Assembly (NCBI GenBank): GCA_963844885.1
Contig: CAWJQA010000014.1
Span: forward strand, 55,669 to 119,668
Source of the DNA: DATMER01 sp963844885
GTDB lineage: Bacteria > Acidobacteriota > Thermoanaerobaculia > Multivoradales > UBA5704
Length of the DNA: 64,000 bases
Direction: 5' to 3'
The position numbers and the translations under genes are program-made. This document shows positions 1 to 9,050 of this stretch, one piece after another (position 1 is the first letter of the stretch; each line of letters opens with the position of its first letter). Below the pieces are notes generated by a model, which was given only the letters and a program-made list of their open reading frames with translations, searched no databases and was not told the origin of the DNA.

Positions 1-2709
1 GATCCTGGCCGGCGGTGTCCTGCCGGCGGTGGACTCGACAGTGGTGCAGGTTCCCGGCCTGCGCACCCCGCTCCCGGACGCGGCGCCCCGGGCCGAGCCT
101 GGAGCCGCCGCGGGCGTGGCGGCGGAAGGCGGCACGGTGGCTCAGTACCGCATCCAGGGGCTCCTCGGCAGCGGCGCGATGGGCACCGTCTACCGCGCCG
201 AAGACACCCGCCTGCGCCGCACGGTCGCGCTGAAATTCCTGGCCACGGAGCTCTCCCTCGACCCGGTCGCCAAGGCGCGCTTCTTCCAGGAGGCGCAGGC
301 GGCCTCGGCGCTCGACCACCCGAACATCTGCACCATCCACGAGGTCGGGGAGACCGCCGACGGCCACCTCTACCTGGCCATGGCCTCGTACGACGGCGAG
401 ACCGTCCGCGCCCGGCTCGCCCGCGGACCTCTCCCGGTGGCCGAGGCCGTCGAGATCGCCGCCAGATCGCCCTCGGCCTCGCCGAGGCCCACCGCGCGGC
501 ATCGTCCACCGCGACGTCAAGCCGGCCAACCTCATGGTCACCGGCGACGGCGTGGTCAAGGTGCTCGACTTCGGCGTCGCCAAGCTGCGGGGCGACGGCC
601 GGCGTCAACGTCGCGGGCTCGTTCCTGGGCACGCCGGCCTACATGTCGCCGGAGCAGGCGCGGGGCGAGGAGGTCGATCCCCGAGCCGATATCTGGTCGC
701 TCGGCGTCGTCCTCTACGAGATGCTGGCCGGCGCTCGGCCTTTCAAGGGTGAGGACGACCTGACGGCGGTTCTGCGTTCGCTGCTGGAAGACCGGCCGGA
801 GCCGGTGAGCCGCCTGCGCCCGGAGGCGCCGCCGAAGCTCGAGCGCATCGTTGCCCGCATGCTCGCCCGCTCGCCGGCCGAGCGCTACCCGTCCGCGGCG
901 GATGTCGCGGCCGACCTCGCCTCCCTGCAGGTGCCGCCGGCTCCGGCCCGGCGTTCACGGCTCCTGGCGGTCGCGCCCGCCATGCTGGCAGTCGTGGCTG
1001 CCGCCCTCGGCGGCTACCTGGCCTTTCTGCGGCCGAACCAGACCGCGGAGCCCGGCGTCTTGGATCAGGCGGTCTTCACCCGCCTCACCGACCAGGAGGG
1101 CCGCGAGCTCTACCCGAGCCTGTCTCCGGACGGCCGGGCTTTCGTCTACGTGCGGACCCTCGACGGCCAGTCGGACCTCTTCCGCCAGGAACGCGCAGAA
1201 GGCAGCGTGCCCGTAAACCTGACCGCGGACTCGCCGGTGGACGACACGCAGCCGTCCATCTCGCCCGACGGCCGCTCGATCGCCTTCCGCTCCGAGCGGG
1301 ACGGGGGAGGGATCTTCGTCATGCCCGCGCAGGGAGGTCCGGCACAGCACGTCTCCGACGTGGGCTACAACCCGGCCTGGTCGCCGGACAGCCGCGACCT
1401 CGCGGTGGCCACCGAAGGGATCCTGGACCCGGGCGTGCGCAAGTCCTTGAGCGAGATCTGGATCGTGAACGTGGCCTCCGGGCGGCGGCGGCGGATTGTC
1501 GCCGACGACGGCGTGCAGCCGAACTGGTCGCCCGACGGCCGCCGCATCGCCTACTGGGGTGTGCCCGCGGGCAGCGCGCGGCGCATCCTCTGGACGGTCG
1601 CCGCCGCCGGCGGCAAGCCCTCCACGCTTCTCGACGACGGCTATACCAACTGGAACCCGGTCTGGGCGCCGGACGGGCGCCACCTCTACTTCGGCAGCGA
1701 CCGCGGCGGCAGTCTCAACCTCTGGCGGCTGCCCATCGACGAAGAGACCGGCGAGCCGCGGGGCGAGCCGGCCATGGTGACCACGCCCTCCACCGGGAGC
1801 GGCTTCTGGAGCGTCTCGGCCGACGGTGAGCAGTTGATCTACGCCGCCAACGAGAGCAAGTCGAACGTCGAGCGCTTCCCTCTGGATCCGGAGACCCTGC
1901 GCGTCACGGGACCGGCGGTGGCGGTCACCCGCGGCTCCCGCTCGGTCCGCTTCTGTTCCGTCTCGCCGGACGGCCTCCGTGTCGTTTTCAGCGCGGTGCT
2001 TCCCCGCGAGGATCTCTTCATCGTCAACGCCGACGGCACGGGGCTGCGCCAGCTCACCGACGACGCCGCCAAGGACCGCCAGCCGTTCTGGTCGCCGGAC
2101 GGGAGCCGGCTGCTCTTCTACTCCAACCGCGGCGGCCACTACGAGGCTTGGCTCCTCAACCCGCGGGGCGGCGCGCCCGAGCGGGTCCTGCCGCCGGAAA
2201 GCTCGCCGCTCAGCGTGCCGGTATGGGCACCGGACGGCCGGCGTGTGGCCTGCACCCTGGCGAGCGGGCCGGCGGTCATCGACCTCACGAAGCCGCTCGC
2301 CACACGGCGCCCGGAGCCGTTCGCGCCCGCCAGCGCCGCCGGCGAATGCTTCTACCCGAGCTCCTGGTCGCGTGACGGCGAGCGGATCATCGGCAACATC
2401 TCCCGCCTCGACCGGTCCAATCTGGGCGGGATCGGCGTGTATTTGGCCTCCTCGCGCACCTATAAAAGATGGACGAGCCATGGCATGAACCCGATCTGGC
2501 TGCGCGACGACCACCGGCTCCTGTACACCGAGGGTGGCGACATCCTCGCCTTTGACACCCGGACGCACGAGGCGCGGCAAGTGCTCGCGCCTCCGTCGAG
2601 CTCCGCCTATCTGTCGATGAGCACCGGACCCGGAGACCGCACGCTGTTTGCCGTACGGGCGGTCGATGACGGGGACATCTGGCTGCTCAGTCGTGGCGGA
2701 GGGAAGTAA
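1..2709 (+). CDS. Serine/threonine protein kinase with C-terminal PD40/TolB-type propeller (frame broken; may start upstream)
   Basis: Membrane-anchored Pkn/Hanks-type kinase: an N-terminal cytoplasmic kinase phosphorylates Ser/Thr, and a propeller beyond one membrane helix probably senses or binds. Visible in order: glycine loop GSGAMGTVY, VALK lysine, HRDVKPAN catalytic loop, LDFG, MSPEQARG, a membrane helix near 958-1030, then at least eight SPDGR/SPDS-type propeller blades to the stop. The kinase part needs three frame changes, near 461-464, 499 and 597-600; each restores a perfect kinase motif, so single missing bases are likely. The frame is open to the window edge, so the true start may lie outside (GTG at 29 is a candidate). 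The propeller frame is intact from about 600. Confidence 0.85.
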   Translation, partial: DPGRRCPAGGGLDSGAGSRPAHPAPGRGAPGRAWSRRGRGGGRRHGGSVPHPGAPRQRRDGHRLPRRRHPPAPHGRAEIPGHGALPRPGRQGALLPGGAGGLGARPPEHLHHPRGRGDRRRPPLPGHGLVRRRDRPRPARPRTSPGGRGRRDRRQIALGLAEAHRAASSTATSSRPTSWSPATAWSRCSTSASPSCGATAGVNVAGSFLGTPAYMSPEQARGEEVDPRADIWSLGVVLYEMLAGARPFKGEDDLTAVLRSLLEDRPEPVSRLRPEAPPKLERIVARMLARSPAERYPSAADVAADLASLQVPPAPARRSRLLAVAPAMLAVVAAALGGYLAFLRPNQTAEPGVLDQAVFTRLTDQEGRELYPSLSPDGRAFVYVRTLDGQSDLFRQERAEGSVPVNLTADSPVDDTQPSISPDGRSIAFRSERDGGGIFVMPAQGGPAQHVSDVGYNPAWSPDSRDLAVATEGILDPGVRKSLSEIWIVNVASGRRRRIVADDGVQPNWSPDGRRIAYWGVPAGSARRILWTVAAAGGKPSTLLDDGYTNWNPVWAPDGRHLYFGSDRGGSLNLWRLPIDEETGEPRGEPAMVTTPSTGSGFWSVSADGEQLIYAANESKSNVERFPLDPETLRVTGPAVAVTRGSRSVRFCSVSPDGLRVVFSAVLPREDLFIVNADGTGLRQLTDDAAKDRQPFWSPDGSRLLFYSNRGGHYEAWLLNPRGGAPERVLPPESSPLSVPVWAPDGRRVACTLASGPAVIDLTKPLATRRPEPFAPASAAGECFYPSSWSRDGERIIGNISRLDRSNLGGIGVYLASSRTYKRWTSHGMNPIWLRDDHRLLYTEGGDILAFDTRTHEARQVLAPPSSSAYLSMSTGPGDRTLFAVRAVDDGDIWLLSRGGGK

Positions 2710-2748
2710 CTGTTCTAACGGGGCGGACGCCCCAAGAAGGAGAAGCAA

Positions 2749-2946
2749 ATGAGTTTCAAGGTCAAGGATCTCGCGATGAACGTCGGCGGCCTGAATGCGG
2801 ACGACACCAGCACCTGCACGACCCTGACCCGGACGACCTCGGGAGACTGCCTGGGCTCGCTGTTCTTCAGGGACGGGGCGAGCTCCCGCAATCGCAACCT
2901 GTCGTTGCTGAAGGCTCAGCTTCGTCAGGCTGTAGCACGGGCATGA
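2749..2946 (+). CDS. Small Cys-containing peptide, candidate RiPP-like precursor
   Basis: A 65-aa protein beginning MSFKVKDLAMNVGG, then a Thr/Ser-rich stretch with two cysteines (TSTCTTLTRTTSGDC) and a basic tail. The start is strongly supported by AAGAAGGAG placed eight bases upstream of the ATG. It lies 39 bp after the kinase-propeller stop and is followed by two strong hairpins, so it looks like the last gene of that unit. A conserved-looking leader with a Ser/Thr/Cys-rich core resembles ribosomally made, modified peptides, but no LanM, YcaO, radical-SAM or protease gene is nearby. It could instead be a small regulator or partner of the kinase. Function unknown; only the gene itself is well supported. 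Confidence 0.65.
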   Translation: MSFKVKDLAMNVGGLNADDTSTCTTLTRTTSGDCLGSLFFRDGASSRNRNLSLLKAQLRQAVARA

Positions 2947-2967
2947 GCGCCGTGGCGGACCGCCCGA

Positions 2968-2986
2968 CCGGATGACGTTCATCCGG
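2968..2986 (+). terminator. Hairpin downstream of the small peptide gene
   Basis: Perfect 8-bp inverted repeat CCGGATGA / TCATCCGG with a three-base loop, starting 22 bp after the small peptide stop. No U-tract, so it may be a weak terminator or an mRNA-stabilising stem. Confidence 0.45.
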
Positions 2987-3005
2987 CCGGAGCCGCCGGA
3001 CGGCT

Positions 3006-3044
3006 GACGAGAGGCGGGCGTGGGGCTCGCCCCCTCCTCTCGTC
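3006..3044. terminator. Probable bidirectional terminator
   Basis: Perfect 9-bp arms GACGAGAGG / CCTCTCGTC with an inner GGGGC/GCCCC pairing, lying between the plus-strand kinase/peptide unit and the end of the convergent baeRF-type gene. Its position between convergent genes supports termination. Confidence 0.6.
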
Positions 3045-3071
3045 ACGAAATTCGCGCGGAACCGACCGGTG

Positions 3072-4265
3072 TCAGTACCGGAACACGGCGGCGACCTCGC
3101 CGCCTCCCGGCATCTGGGGCCGTTGGACCAGATAAGCCGTACCGCCGTTGCGCAGCGTCAGCGCCGCTGCGGTGTCCAGAAGATCCTCGTCTCCGAGCTC
3201 CGAATCGCCGTCCAGGTAAACCTGGTCGATCTTCGGATCGAAACTGCCCCGCACGTCATCCTCCCTCGAGACGAACAGTATGTCGACGCGGCCGTGCCGG
3301 GCTGCGGGCAGAACCTCCTTGATATCGCGGGAGACGCGGTGCGTTCCCGCCAGCTCCTCGTACCTCTCCGCGGCCCGGCGTTGCTCCTCCATGAACGTCG
3401 GCCGGACCTTCTGCCAGCCGAGCTGCCGCAGCTCTCCCTTGCTCAGGTGCTCGGGGTTTCCCGCGATCGCCTCCGGGAGCAGGTGTGGATAGCCGTTGAT
3501 CGCGCGATAGAGCGACGGCAGAGGATCCGCGCCTGCCAGCACCAGTGGCTCCGGACGTCCGGCGAGCCGCTCCCTCACCCCCGTCTCCACCTGGCGCAGG
3601 TAGCGCGTGAGCTCGGTCTTGACGTCCTCGTCCCCAGTGCCCCCACCGTGGACGAGACCAACGGCGCCGACACCGCCGACACCGCCGGCACCGCCGGCCC
3701 GGCCGGCCGAATGGCGCTGCAGATGCTCCTCCGCCTTCTGATCGCCCAGCGCCTCCGTGATGCTCTTCGGCACGCCGGAGAGATCGACCTCCAGCGTGTC
3801 GGCGTCCAGGCACTCGATGAGCCGCACCTGGTTCTGGCTGAGCGCCAGGACGAAGAACGAGCCGCGCCGGGTCGCCAGCGGGATCAGAGACTTGATCGAG
3901 AAGCCCTCCCGGACTTCCACCTGCTCCGGGAGTTGGAGCGGCAGCCGGTACCTCCAAAAGCGCTGAGCCGATTGGGGCTCGCGCGATTCTTCGCACGACA
4001 GGAACACGGCCAGCCCGTCTCCGGCCTTCTGCCAGAAACCGGGATCGCCGAGCAGGGCGCGGGCGGGCTCCAGCAGCGCGCTGGCCGCCTCCGGCAGGAG
4101 GCCGCGGGTGTGCAGAAGCCTGCCGGCCTCCCGCAGCAGGTTCTTGAACCGGATCGTGTCCTGCGCCGCCTCCGGTCCGGAGCGGTGGGTGGGCATGTAG
4201 ATGGAGACGCAGAGCCCTTTCGTTCCCAGTAAGTCTTCCAGATCCTGTTCGAGCAGCAGATCCAT
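3072..4265 (-). CDS. baeRF-type (bacterial archaeo-eukaryotic release factor-like) protein
   Basis: 397 aa. The opening (LGTKGLCVSIYMPTHRSGPE), the middle 'SQNQVRLIEC' strand and the C-terminal VDILFVSRED and LTLRNGGTAYLV segments match the bacterial relatives of eRF1/Pelota (baeRF families). These are thought to act on stalled ribosomes or in stress translation, but few have been tested. A Gly-rich GGAGGVGGVGAVGLVHGGG linker sits at about residues 190-210, where related proteins carry a variable loop. The gene is followed at 36 bp spacing upstream by a CBS-domain gene in the same orientation, a pairing common for stress proteins. Full length, no break. Confidence 0.75.
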   Translation of the reverse strand: MDLLLEQDLEDLLGTKGLCVSIYMPTHRSGPEAAQDTIRFKNLLREAGRLLHTRGLLPEAASALLEPARALLGDPGFWQKAGDGLAVFLSCEESREPQSAQRFWRYRLPLQLPEQVEVREGFSIKSLIPLATRRGSFFVLALSQNQVRLIECLDADTLEVDLSGVPKSITEALGDQKAEEHLQRHSAGRAGGAGGVGGVGAVGLVHGGGTGDEDVKTELTRYLRQVETGVRERLAGRPEPLVLAGADPLPSLYRAINGYPHLLPEAIAGNPEHLSKGELRQLGWQKVRPTFMEEQRRAAERYEELAGTHRVSRDIKEVLPAARHGRVDILFVSREDDVRGSFDPKIDQVYLDGDSELGDEDLLDTAAALTLRNGGTAYLVQRPQMPGGGEVAAVFRY

Positions 4266-4301
4266 GGGATCACCTCCTGCTAGCGCAACGTTTGAGGAGC
4301 C

Positions 4302-4790
4302 TCAGGAGAACCAGCCGAGCCTCCGGCTCCGGCCACCTGTCTGAGCTTTGGGCTCGGTGGCCTCGGTCTGCCAGGCCGAGCCGTCGCAAAAGAAGCGCAC
4401 AAAGTCGGACTCGGTGAGAATGCCTACCAGCTTCGAGCCGGCCAGCACCGGCAGGCACCCGAACTTGTTTTCGAACATGAGATGCGCGGCTTCGCTTGCC
4501 GGCGTATCCGGCGTGGCCGTCTCCATCTCCGACGTCATGACCTCCTCGACACGGGTGCGCCGCAGGATCTCGCGCATGAGGAACACGGGCACTTCGGCGC
4601 GCTCGATCGGCGAGTGGCGCAGCAGATCCCTGTGCGACACCAGGCCGACGAGATCCCCATCGCGGTCCATCACGGTCAGGTGCCGGATCCCACGCTCGTT
4701 CATCAGGTCATAGACCGTTTCGACCGTATCGTCCGTTTGAACGCTCAGGACCGCCTCGGTCATCAGGTCTTTCACTTTTAAATTCTTCAT
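4302..4790 (-). CDS. CBS-domain pair protein
   Basis: 162 aa with two CBS motifs: residues about 5-60 (VKDLMTEAVLSVQTDDTVE ... GIRHLTVMDRDGDLVGLVSHRDLL) and about 80-140 (VEEVMTSEMETATPDTPASEAA ... GCLPVLAGSKLVGILTESDFVRFF). Tandem CBS modules bind adenosine nucleotides and usually act as energy-state sensors. I place the start at the ATG of MKNLKVKDLM because GGAGACAGTC precedes it and homology begins there; the frame stays open farther upstream but that part is low-complexity. Probably co-transcribed with the baeRF-type gene downstream. Confidence 0.85.
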   Translation of the reverse strand: MKNLKVKDLMTEAVLSVQTDDTVETVYDLMNERGIRHLTVMDRDGDLVGLVSHRDLLRHSPIERAEVPVFLMREILRRTRVEEVMTSEMETATPDTPASEAAHLMFENKFGCLPVLAGSKLVGILTESDFVRFFCDGSAWQTEATEPKAQTGGRSRRLGWFS

Positions 4791-5093
4791 GACTGTCTCC
4801 TGGCCAGTCTTGCGCTCCGTGCGCCTCTGAACGGACTTTGCCAGAGGGGCGAGAGGCTGTAACCACCCTCCGGGGCGGTTTGTGGGTGGGTGGTGGTGGC
4901 GCCCCCGCCTCCGCACACCTCCGGCACCGGCCCGCCCCCTCCCCGGCTGTATCAGCAGTCTTGCTCGGAGGCTCGCCGCAATCCATGGCCTCCGGGATTG
5001 TTCTTTGACAATCGATTCACTCATTCCTTCCAAACCCGGGGACGGGCCTGGCCGGAGGCCCGTCCTTCCCGCCTTTCCGGGAGGGAGGACCCT
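4791..5093. other. Intergenic stretch without a gene
   Basis: About 300 bp between the CBS gene start and the end of the next minus-strand gene. It holds GC-rich low-complexity sequence (runs of GGTGG and CCCCCGCC near 4880-4935) and one terminator-like hairpin at 5040-5065. I see no supported coding sequence. Confidence 0.6.
5040..5065 (-). terminator. Terminator-like hairpin
   Basis: Perfect 9-bp arms GGACGGGCC / GGCCCGTCC with an 8-base loop, 28 bp downstream of the antitoxin-like gene on the minus strand. No clear U-tract. Confidence 0.5.
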
Positions 5094-5357
5094 TCAGGGA
5101 TGGTCGGCGTAGATCCCGGCGCGTGAAACCGCCTGATCCGACAACGCAGGTGCGTCGCGGAGCTCCTCGGCGACTTCGTCAAGCACGGCGGACAGCTTGC
5201 CGGCTTTGGACGGGCGGGCGGAGGTACGCAGAAGCTCATCGACCGTGGAGTCCATCGCCTGGCTCAGGATCTCGCGCACGGCCTGTGCGTCTTGTTGAGC
5301 GGCGCCAGCTCGCAAGCGCTGCTCTTGCTCGGAAGAAAGCTTGAGCGCAATCGTCAT
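5094..5357 (-). CDS. Antitoxin-like small protein (orphan)
   Basis: 87 aa: an N-terminal strand-helix MTIALKLSSEQEQRLRAGA resembling the DNA-binding or AbrB/RHH-like start of type II antitoxins, then a helical region with EVAEELRDAPALSDQAVSRAGIYADHP, the sort of tail that blocks a toxin. The start has GGAGGTCGATCG just upstream. A cognate toxin would be expected directly downstream, but the next 300 bp have no gene and a terminator is there, so it appears to be an orphan. Function is inferred from sequence style only; it could be a free-standing small regulator. Confidence 0.5.
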   Translation of the reverse strand: MTIALKLSSEQEQRLRAGAAQQDAQAVREILSQAMDSTVDELLRTSARPSKAGKLSAVLDEVAEELRDAPALSDQAVSRAGIYADHP

Positions 5358-5385
5358 CGATCGACCTCCTGAGAAGGGGTGAAGG

Positions 5386-6371
5386 CTACTTCGCCACCGC
5401 CAGAATCTTTTCGATCTTCTTCGGATCGTCCGGCAGCAACCCGGAGGCGGGGAGGCGGGGGACGAGGCGCGCCCAGCGCGGCTCGCGGGCGAAGACGTCC
5501 TTGAACAGCGGCAGCGCTTTGTCCTCCTGGCCGGCGACGAAGAGGCTCACGGCCTGCCAGAAGGGCAGCTCGGCGATCTCCGGTGCCATCTTCGTCGCCT
5601 GCGTGTAGTGCTCCACGGCGGCCTGGACGTCGTTCTTCGCCACGGCCTCGTCGCCGAGGTTCATCTCCTGGTAGGCCCGGTGCAGGCCGAGGAGGCGGCG
5701 CAGCTCGACCAGCGGCGCGGGGTTGTCCTCCACCCGCAGGTCGATCACGCGGTCGTTCCAGGGCTCGCCGGTCGAGCGGGCCTTGACCACGAGGAGCGCC
5801 GCGCTCTGCCGGCCGCGGATGTCGCCGCCTTCGGCCTGCGCCGCGTCGAGCGCGGCCATCAGGCGGTCGGCCAGATCTCCCTTCGCCGCTTCGAACGCCT
5901 TCGCCATGGCCGGCCAGACGGTCGGCTTGTCCATCAGGTTGGCCTGCACCGAGTAGCCGGTTCCGGCCTGGTTGCCGGCGGCGGCGATGCATTTGGGCCC
6001 GGTCAGGCCGCGACCCGCCCCTGCGCGTCCACCATCGCCACCTGGCGCACGTCCTTCTCGGGGTCCTGGGCCAGGAGCTGGTCGAGCGCCTCCTGGGCGG
6101 ACTTGCCCTGGCGCATTAGCTCCAGACCCTTCGGCCCGTATTCGATCTTCACGAACGACTGCGTGGCCACCGCGCCCACGCCGGCCTCGGCCCAGGGCAC
6201 GCTCGCGCCGACCTGGAACCAGTGGCTCTGGACGGCCACCCCGAATTCGCCGGTCGCGGGGTCGCGCGCCACGATGGAGAAGGTGTGGGCGAGGGGATCG
6301 CCCGCGCGCGCGGCTTCGGGGGCCACGGCGGCGAGCAGGGCGAGGGCGGCGAGCCAGGGCGTGCGCTTCAT
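5386..6371 (-). CDS. DUF1028 secreted protein with TPR-like C-terminus (one frame break)
   Basis: Starts with a signal peptide (MKRTPWLAALALLAAVAPEAARAG), then the DUF1028 family signature: THTFSIVARDPATGE-like opening, GVAVQSHWFQVGASVPWAEAG, GVGAVATQSFV and, after the break, YSVQANLM. DUF1028 has an Ntn-hydrolase-like reputation but no established reaction. The C-terminal 120 residues (VELRRLLGLHRAYQEMNLGD ... PLFKDVFAREPRW) look like TPR helices. A single missing C in GCGGCC/TGACCGG near 6003 splits the frame between VDAQGRVAA and LTGPKC. Exported, function unknown. Confidence 0.8.
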
Positions 6372-6545
6372 GGGAGCCTCCTCTTGGGACGGTGACCAGG
6401 CGGAGGGTCGCAGAAAAATCCCGGCGAGGCAACCGGGGTGCTTGGCGGAACGGCGTTCCCGGCTTATGATTCCTTGGCTATCGGGAAAAGTTGTTCCAGC
6501 TTCGCGGGGTGCCCCGCGCACGGTCCGTTTCCCATCGCGTCGCCT

Positions 6546-7559
6546 ATGGCCTTCGATGCTCTCAGCAGCCGGCGCACAGGCCGGCCTCTCCTTCCGCCTC
6601 GCGTGCTCGGGCTCGCGATCGGCGTTGGCGGCAGTATCGCCACGGCCCTCCTCTGGTGGGTGGTGGCGGGCGCCATGGGCCGCGACTCGCTGGTGCCGTG
6701 GCTCGTGCTGGGTGTGGGCCTGATCGTCTCCTGGGGGCTCGCCGTCTCCTTCGGCCTGGCCGCCGCCGCGCGGCAGAGTGTGGATGAAGGCCTCGAGGAG
6801 CGGCAGCGCCTGCAGACCGAGCTCGCCGAGCTCGCGGAGCGCGCCCGCCAGGCCGAATCGCTGCGCCGGGAGGTCGACGGCTACCGCCAGCTCTTCGACT
6901 TCGGCGTTGCGGGCCAGTCCACCGCTCCGGCGTCCCTGGCCCCGCCGGTCCGGTCCGCGCCTCTTCCTCTGCCGGTTGCCGTGCCCGCACCGAAGCAGGA
7001 GCCGACGCAGGAGCCGCAGGTTCACGAGTCTCTGCGCGATCCCCTGACCGGCCTCTTCCACCGCCGCTATTTCGAAGCCTCCCTCGGGCGCGAGATCCAC
7101 CGGATGGAGCGGCGCAACCTGACCCTCGGTGTCCTGCTCCTCCAGATCGACTCCTTCGACGCCCTCGTGGACATCCGCGGCCAGGAGACCGTCGACGGCC
7201 TCCTGCGTACGGTCGCCGATCTGCTCCGGCGCCGCGTCCGCGGGGGCGACGTGGCGAGCCACAACGGCCGCGGCGAGTTCGGGCTCATCCTGCCAGAGGC
7301 TCCGCTCGAAGGCGTCCTGACCCGCGCCGAGCAGCTCCGCAACGCGGTCAAGGAGATGCGGGCGCGCTCGGGCGGCGAGCCGCCGGTCACCTTCACCCTC
7401 TCTCTCGGCGCCGCCGCCTATCCGGACAGCGGTCTCTCCTTCGACAAGCTCCTGCGCGCCCTCAGGGAGGCCCTGGAGCAGTCCGTGAGCCAGGGAGGCG
7501 ACCGCGCCTCGGTCGCACCCCGCGCCGTGTTCGACCGGCGCCTGATGCTGCCCGATTGA
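6546..7559 (+). CDS. Membrane GGDEF-domain protein with degenerate active site
   Basis: 337 aa. Two membrane helices (about residues 20-45 and 50-75), a coiled-coil-like stretch (RQSVDEGLEERQRLQTELAELAERA), a Pro/Ala linker, then a GGDEF fold from HESLRDPLTGLFHRRYFE to the end. The signature reads GRGEF instead of GG(D/E)EF, so the second glycine and first acid that bind GTP/metal are replaced; catalytic diguanylate cyclase activity is unlikely. Such proteins often bind GTP or c-di-GMP or act as scaffolds. The ATG at 6546 begins just before the first helix; upstream in-frame codons look non-coding. The stop overlaps the upstream region of the symporter gene. Confidence 0.8.
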   Translation: MAFDALSSRRTGRPLLPPRVLGLAIGVGGSIATALLWWVVAGAMGRDSLVPWLVLGVGLIVSWGLAVSFGLAAAARQSVDEGLEERQRLQTELAELAERARQAESLRREVDGYRQLFDFGVAGQSTAPASLAPPVRSAPLPLPVAVPAPKQEPTQEPQVHESLRDPLTGLFHRRYFEASLGREIHRMERRNLTLGVLLLQIDSFDALVDIRGQETVDGLLRTVADLLRRRVRGGDVASHNGRGEFGLILPEAPLEGVLTRAEQLRNAVKEMRARSGGEPPVTFTLSLGAAAYPDSGLSFDKLLRALREALEQSVSQGGDRASVAPRAVFDRRLMLPD

Positions 7560-7570
7560 TTGCGGCCTCC

Positions 7571-9046
7571 ATGCCCAGGTTTCCTCTGACGCCCGTGAAG
7601 CTGGCCGGCCTGCTCGGCGGAGTGGTGGCTTTCGCGCTGCTCGCTTTCCTGGATACGCCGCTGCGGCACGATCCACAGTTCGGCTCCCAGCCCGCCTTCG
7701 CGGCGGCGGGAGCCTCGCTCATGGCGGTCTGGTGGCTCACCGAGGCGCTGCCGATCTACGTCACCGCCTGCGTGCCGCTGCTGCTCTTCCCGCTGACCCG
7801 CGTCTTCGGAACCGGCCTCGGCGAGAACGTCCGCCAGAGCGTGCTGCCGTACGTGGACCCGTATATCTTTCTGTTCGCGGGCGGCATGGGCATCGCCGCG
7901 GCCATGCAGCAGTGGAACCTCCACCGGCGCATCGCGCTCGGCATCATGGACCGCATCGGCAGCGATCCCCGCCGCCTCCTGGCCGGCACGCTCGCCGCCA
8001 CCGCCTTCATCTCCCTCTGGATCTCCAACACGGCCACCGCCGCGATGATGATGCCGATCGGCCTCGCCATCGTCCTCCAGGTCGAGGACCATCGCGGCAC
8101 CGGCCGGCTCCAGCACTACGGCATGGCGATCATGCTCGCCATCGCCTACGGCGCCAACGTCGGGGGCATCGGCACCAAGATCGGCACCGCGCCGAACGCC
8201 CAGTTCTCCGGCTTCATGGAGAGGATCGGCATCCAGATCACCTTCCTCCAGTTCCTGGTCGTGGGGCTGCCGTTCGTGATCCTCTTCCTGCCGGTGGTCT
8301 GGTGGATGCTCTGGCGCATCGGCCGCCGCGAAGGGCTCACCGGGGAGATCGGCGCCGACGCCGTCACCGGCGAGCTGGCGCGCCTCGGGCCGATCCGGAG
8401 GCCGGAGCGGATCGTGCTCGGCGTCTTTCTGACCACCGCGGCGCTGTGGATCTCCGGCAAGATGCTGACCGATTTCCTCAAGGCGCGGGTGCCCTTCGAG
8501 CTGACCTCGGCGCACGTGGAGGGAGGCATCGCGATGCTGGCGGCTTTGACCCTCCTGCTCTGGCGGACCGAAGGCCGGCAGGTGTTGACGTTCCGCGCCC
8601 TGGCCGGCGTACCGTGGGAGACCTTGCTGCTCCTGGGCGGAGGCTTCGCCATGGCGTCGGCGATCCAGAAGAGCGGTCTGTCGGCGTGGCTCGGCTCGCA
8701 ACTCCTGGCGATCCGCGGCGTGCCGCCGTTCGGCCAGGTGCTGCTGGCGAGCGTGGCCGTGGTCGCCCTGTCGGCTGTCGCCTCGAACACGGCGACCATC
8801 GCGGTGATGCTCGTCGTGCTCAAGGACGCGGTGGCGCCCGACGTCATGACCACCACGCTCTTCGCGGCCACCCTCGCCTGCTCCTGTGATTTCGCCCTGC
8901 CCGTGGGCACGCCGCCGAACGCCATCGTCTTCGGCAGTGGTTACGTGAGCATCCCGAGGATGGCGCGGACGGGAGTCGTGCTCGATCTCCTCGCCGCGAT
9001 CGTGGCCGCGGTCTGGTGCTGGCTCGTGGTGCCGCTGGTCCTGTGA
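7571..9046 (+). CDS. DASS (SLC13) family sodium:dicarboxylate/sulfate symporter
   Basis: About 491 aa with roughly 11-12 membrane helices. The two substrate/sodium-binding SNT motifs are visible: ISNTATAAMMMPIGLAI and, near the end, ASNTATIAVMLVVL, each followed by the typical Pro loop (GTKIGTAPNA and LPVGTPPNAIVFGSG). These are hallmarks of divalent-anion:Na+ symporters such as those for C4-dicarboxylates; which substrate cannot be told. The ATG at 7571 lies 12 bp after the GGDEF stop; a TTG at 7556 is possible but less likely. Uptake of organic acids would suit a heterotroph. Confidence 0.88.
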   Translation: MPRFPLTPVKLAGLLGGVVAFALLAFLDTPLRHDPQFGSQPAFAAAGASLMAVWWLTEALPIYVTACVPLLLFPLTRVFGTGLGENVRQSVLPYVDPYIFLFAGGMGIAAAMQQWNLHRRIALGIMDRIGSDPRRLLAGTLAATAFISLWISNTATAAMMMPIGLAIVLQVEDHRGTGRLQHYGMAIMLAIAYGANVGGIGTKIGTAPNAQFSGFMERIGIQITFLQFLVVGLPFVILFLPVVWWMLWRIGRREGLTGEIGADAVTGELARLGPIRRPERIVLGVFLTTAALWISGKMLTDFLKARVPFELTSAHVEGGIAMLAALTLLLWRTEGRQVLTFRALAGVPWETLLLLGGGFAMASAIQKSGLSAWLGSQLLAIRGVPPFGQVLLASVAVVALSAVASNTATIAVMLVVLKDAVAPDVMTTTLFAATLACSCDFALPVGTPPNAIVFGSGYVSIPRMARTGVVLDLLAAIVAAVWCWLVVPLVL

Positions 9047-9050
9047 TCCC

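Noticed and set aside
955..2982. Long minus-strand open frame opposite the kinase propeller
   Set aside because: Arg/Gly/Ala-rich shadow of the plus-strand propeller; no domain motif, no ribosome-binding site.
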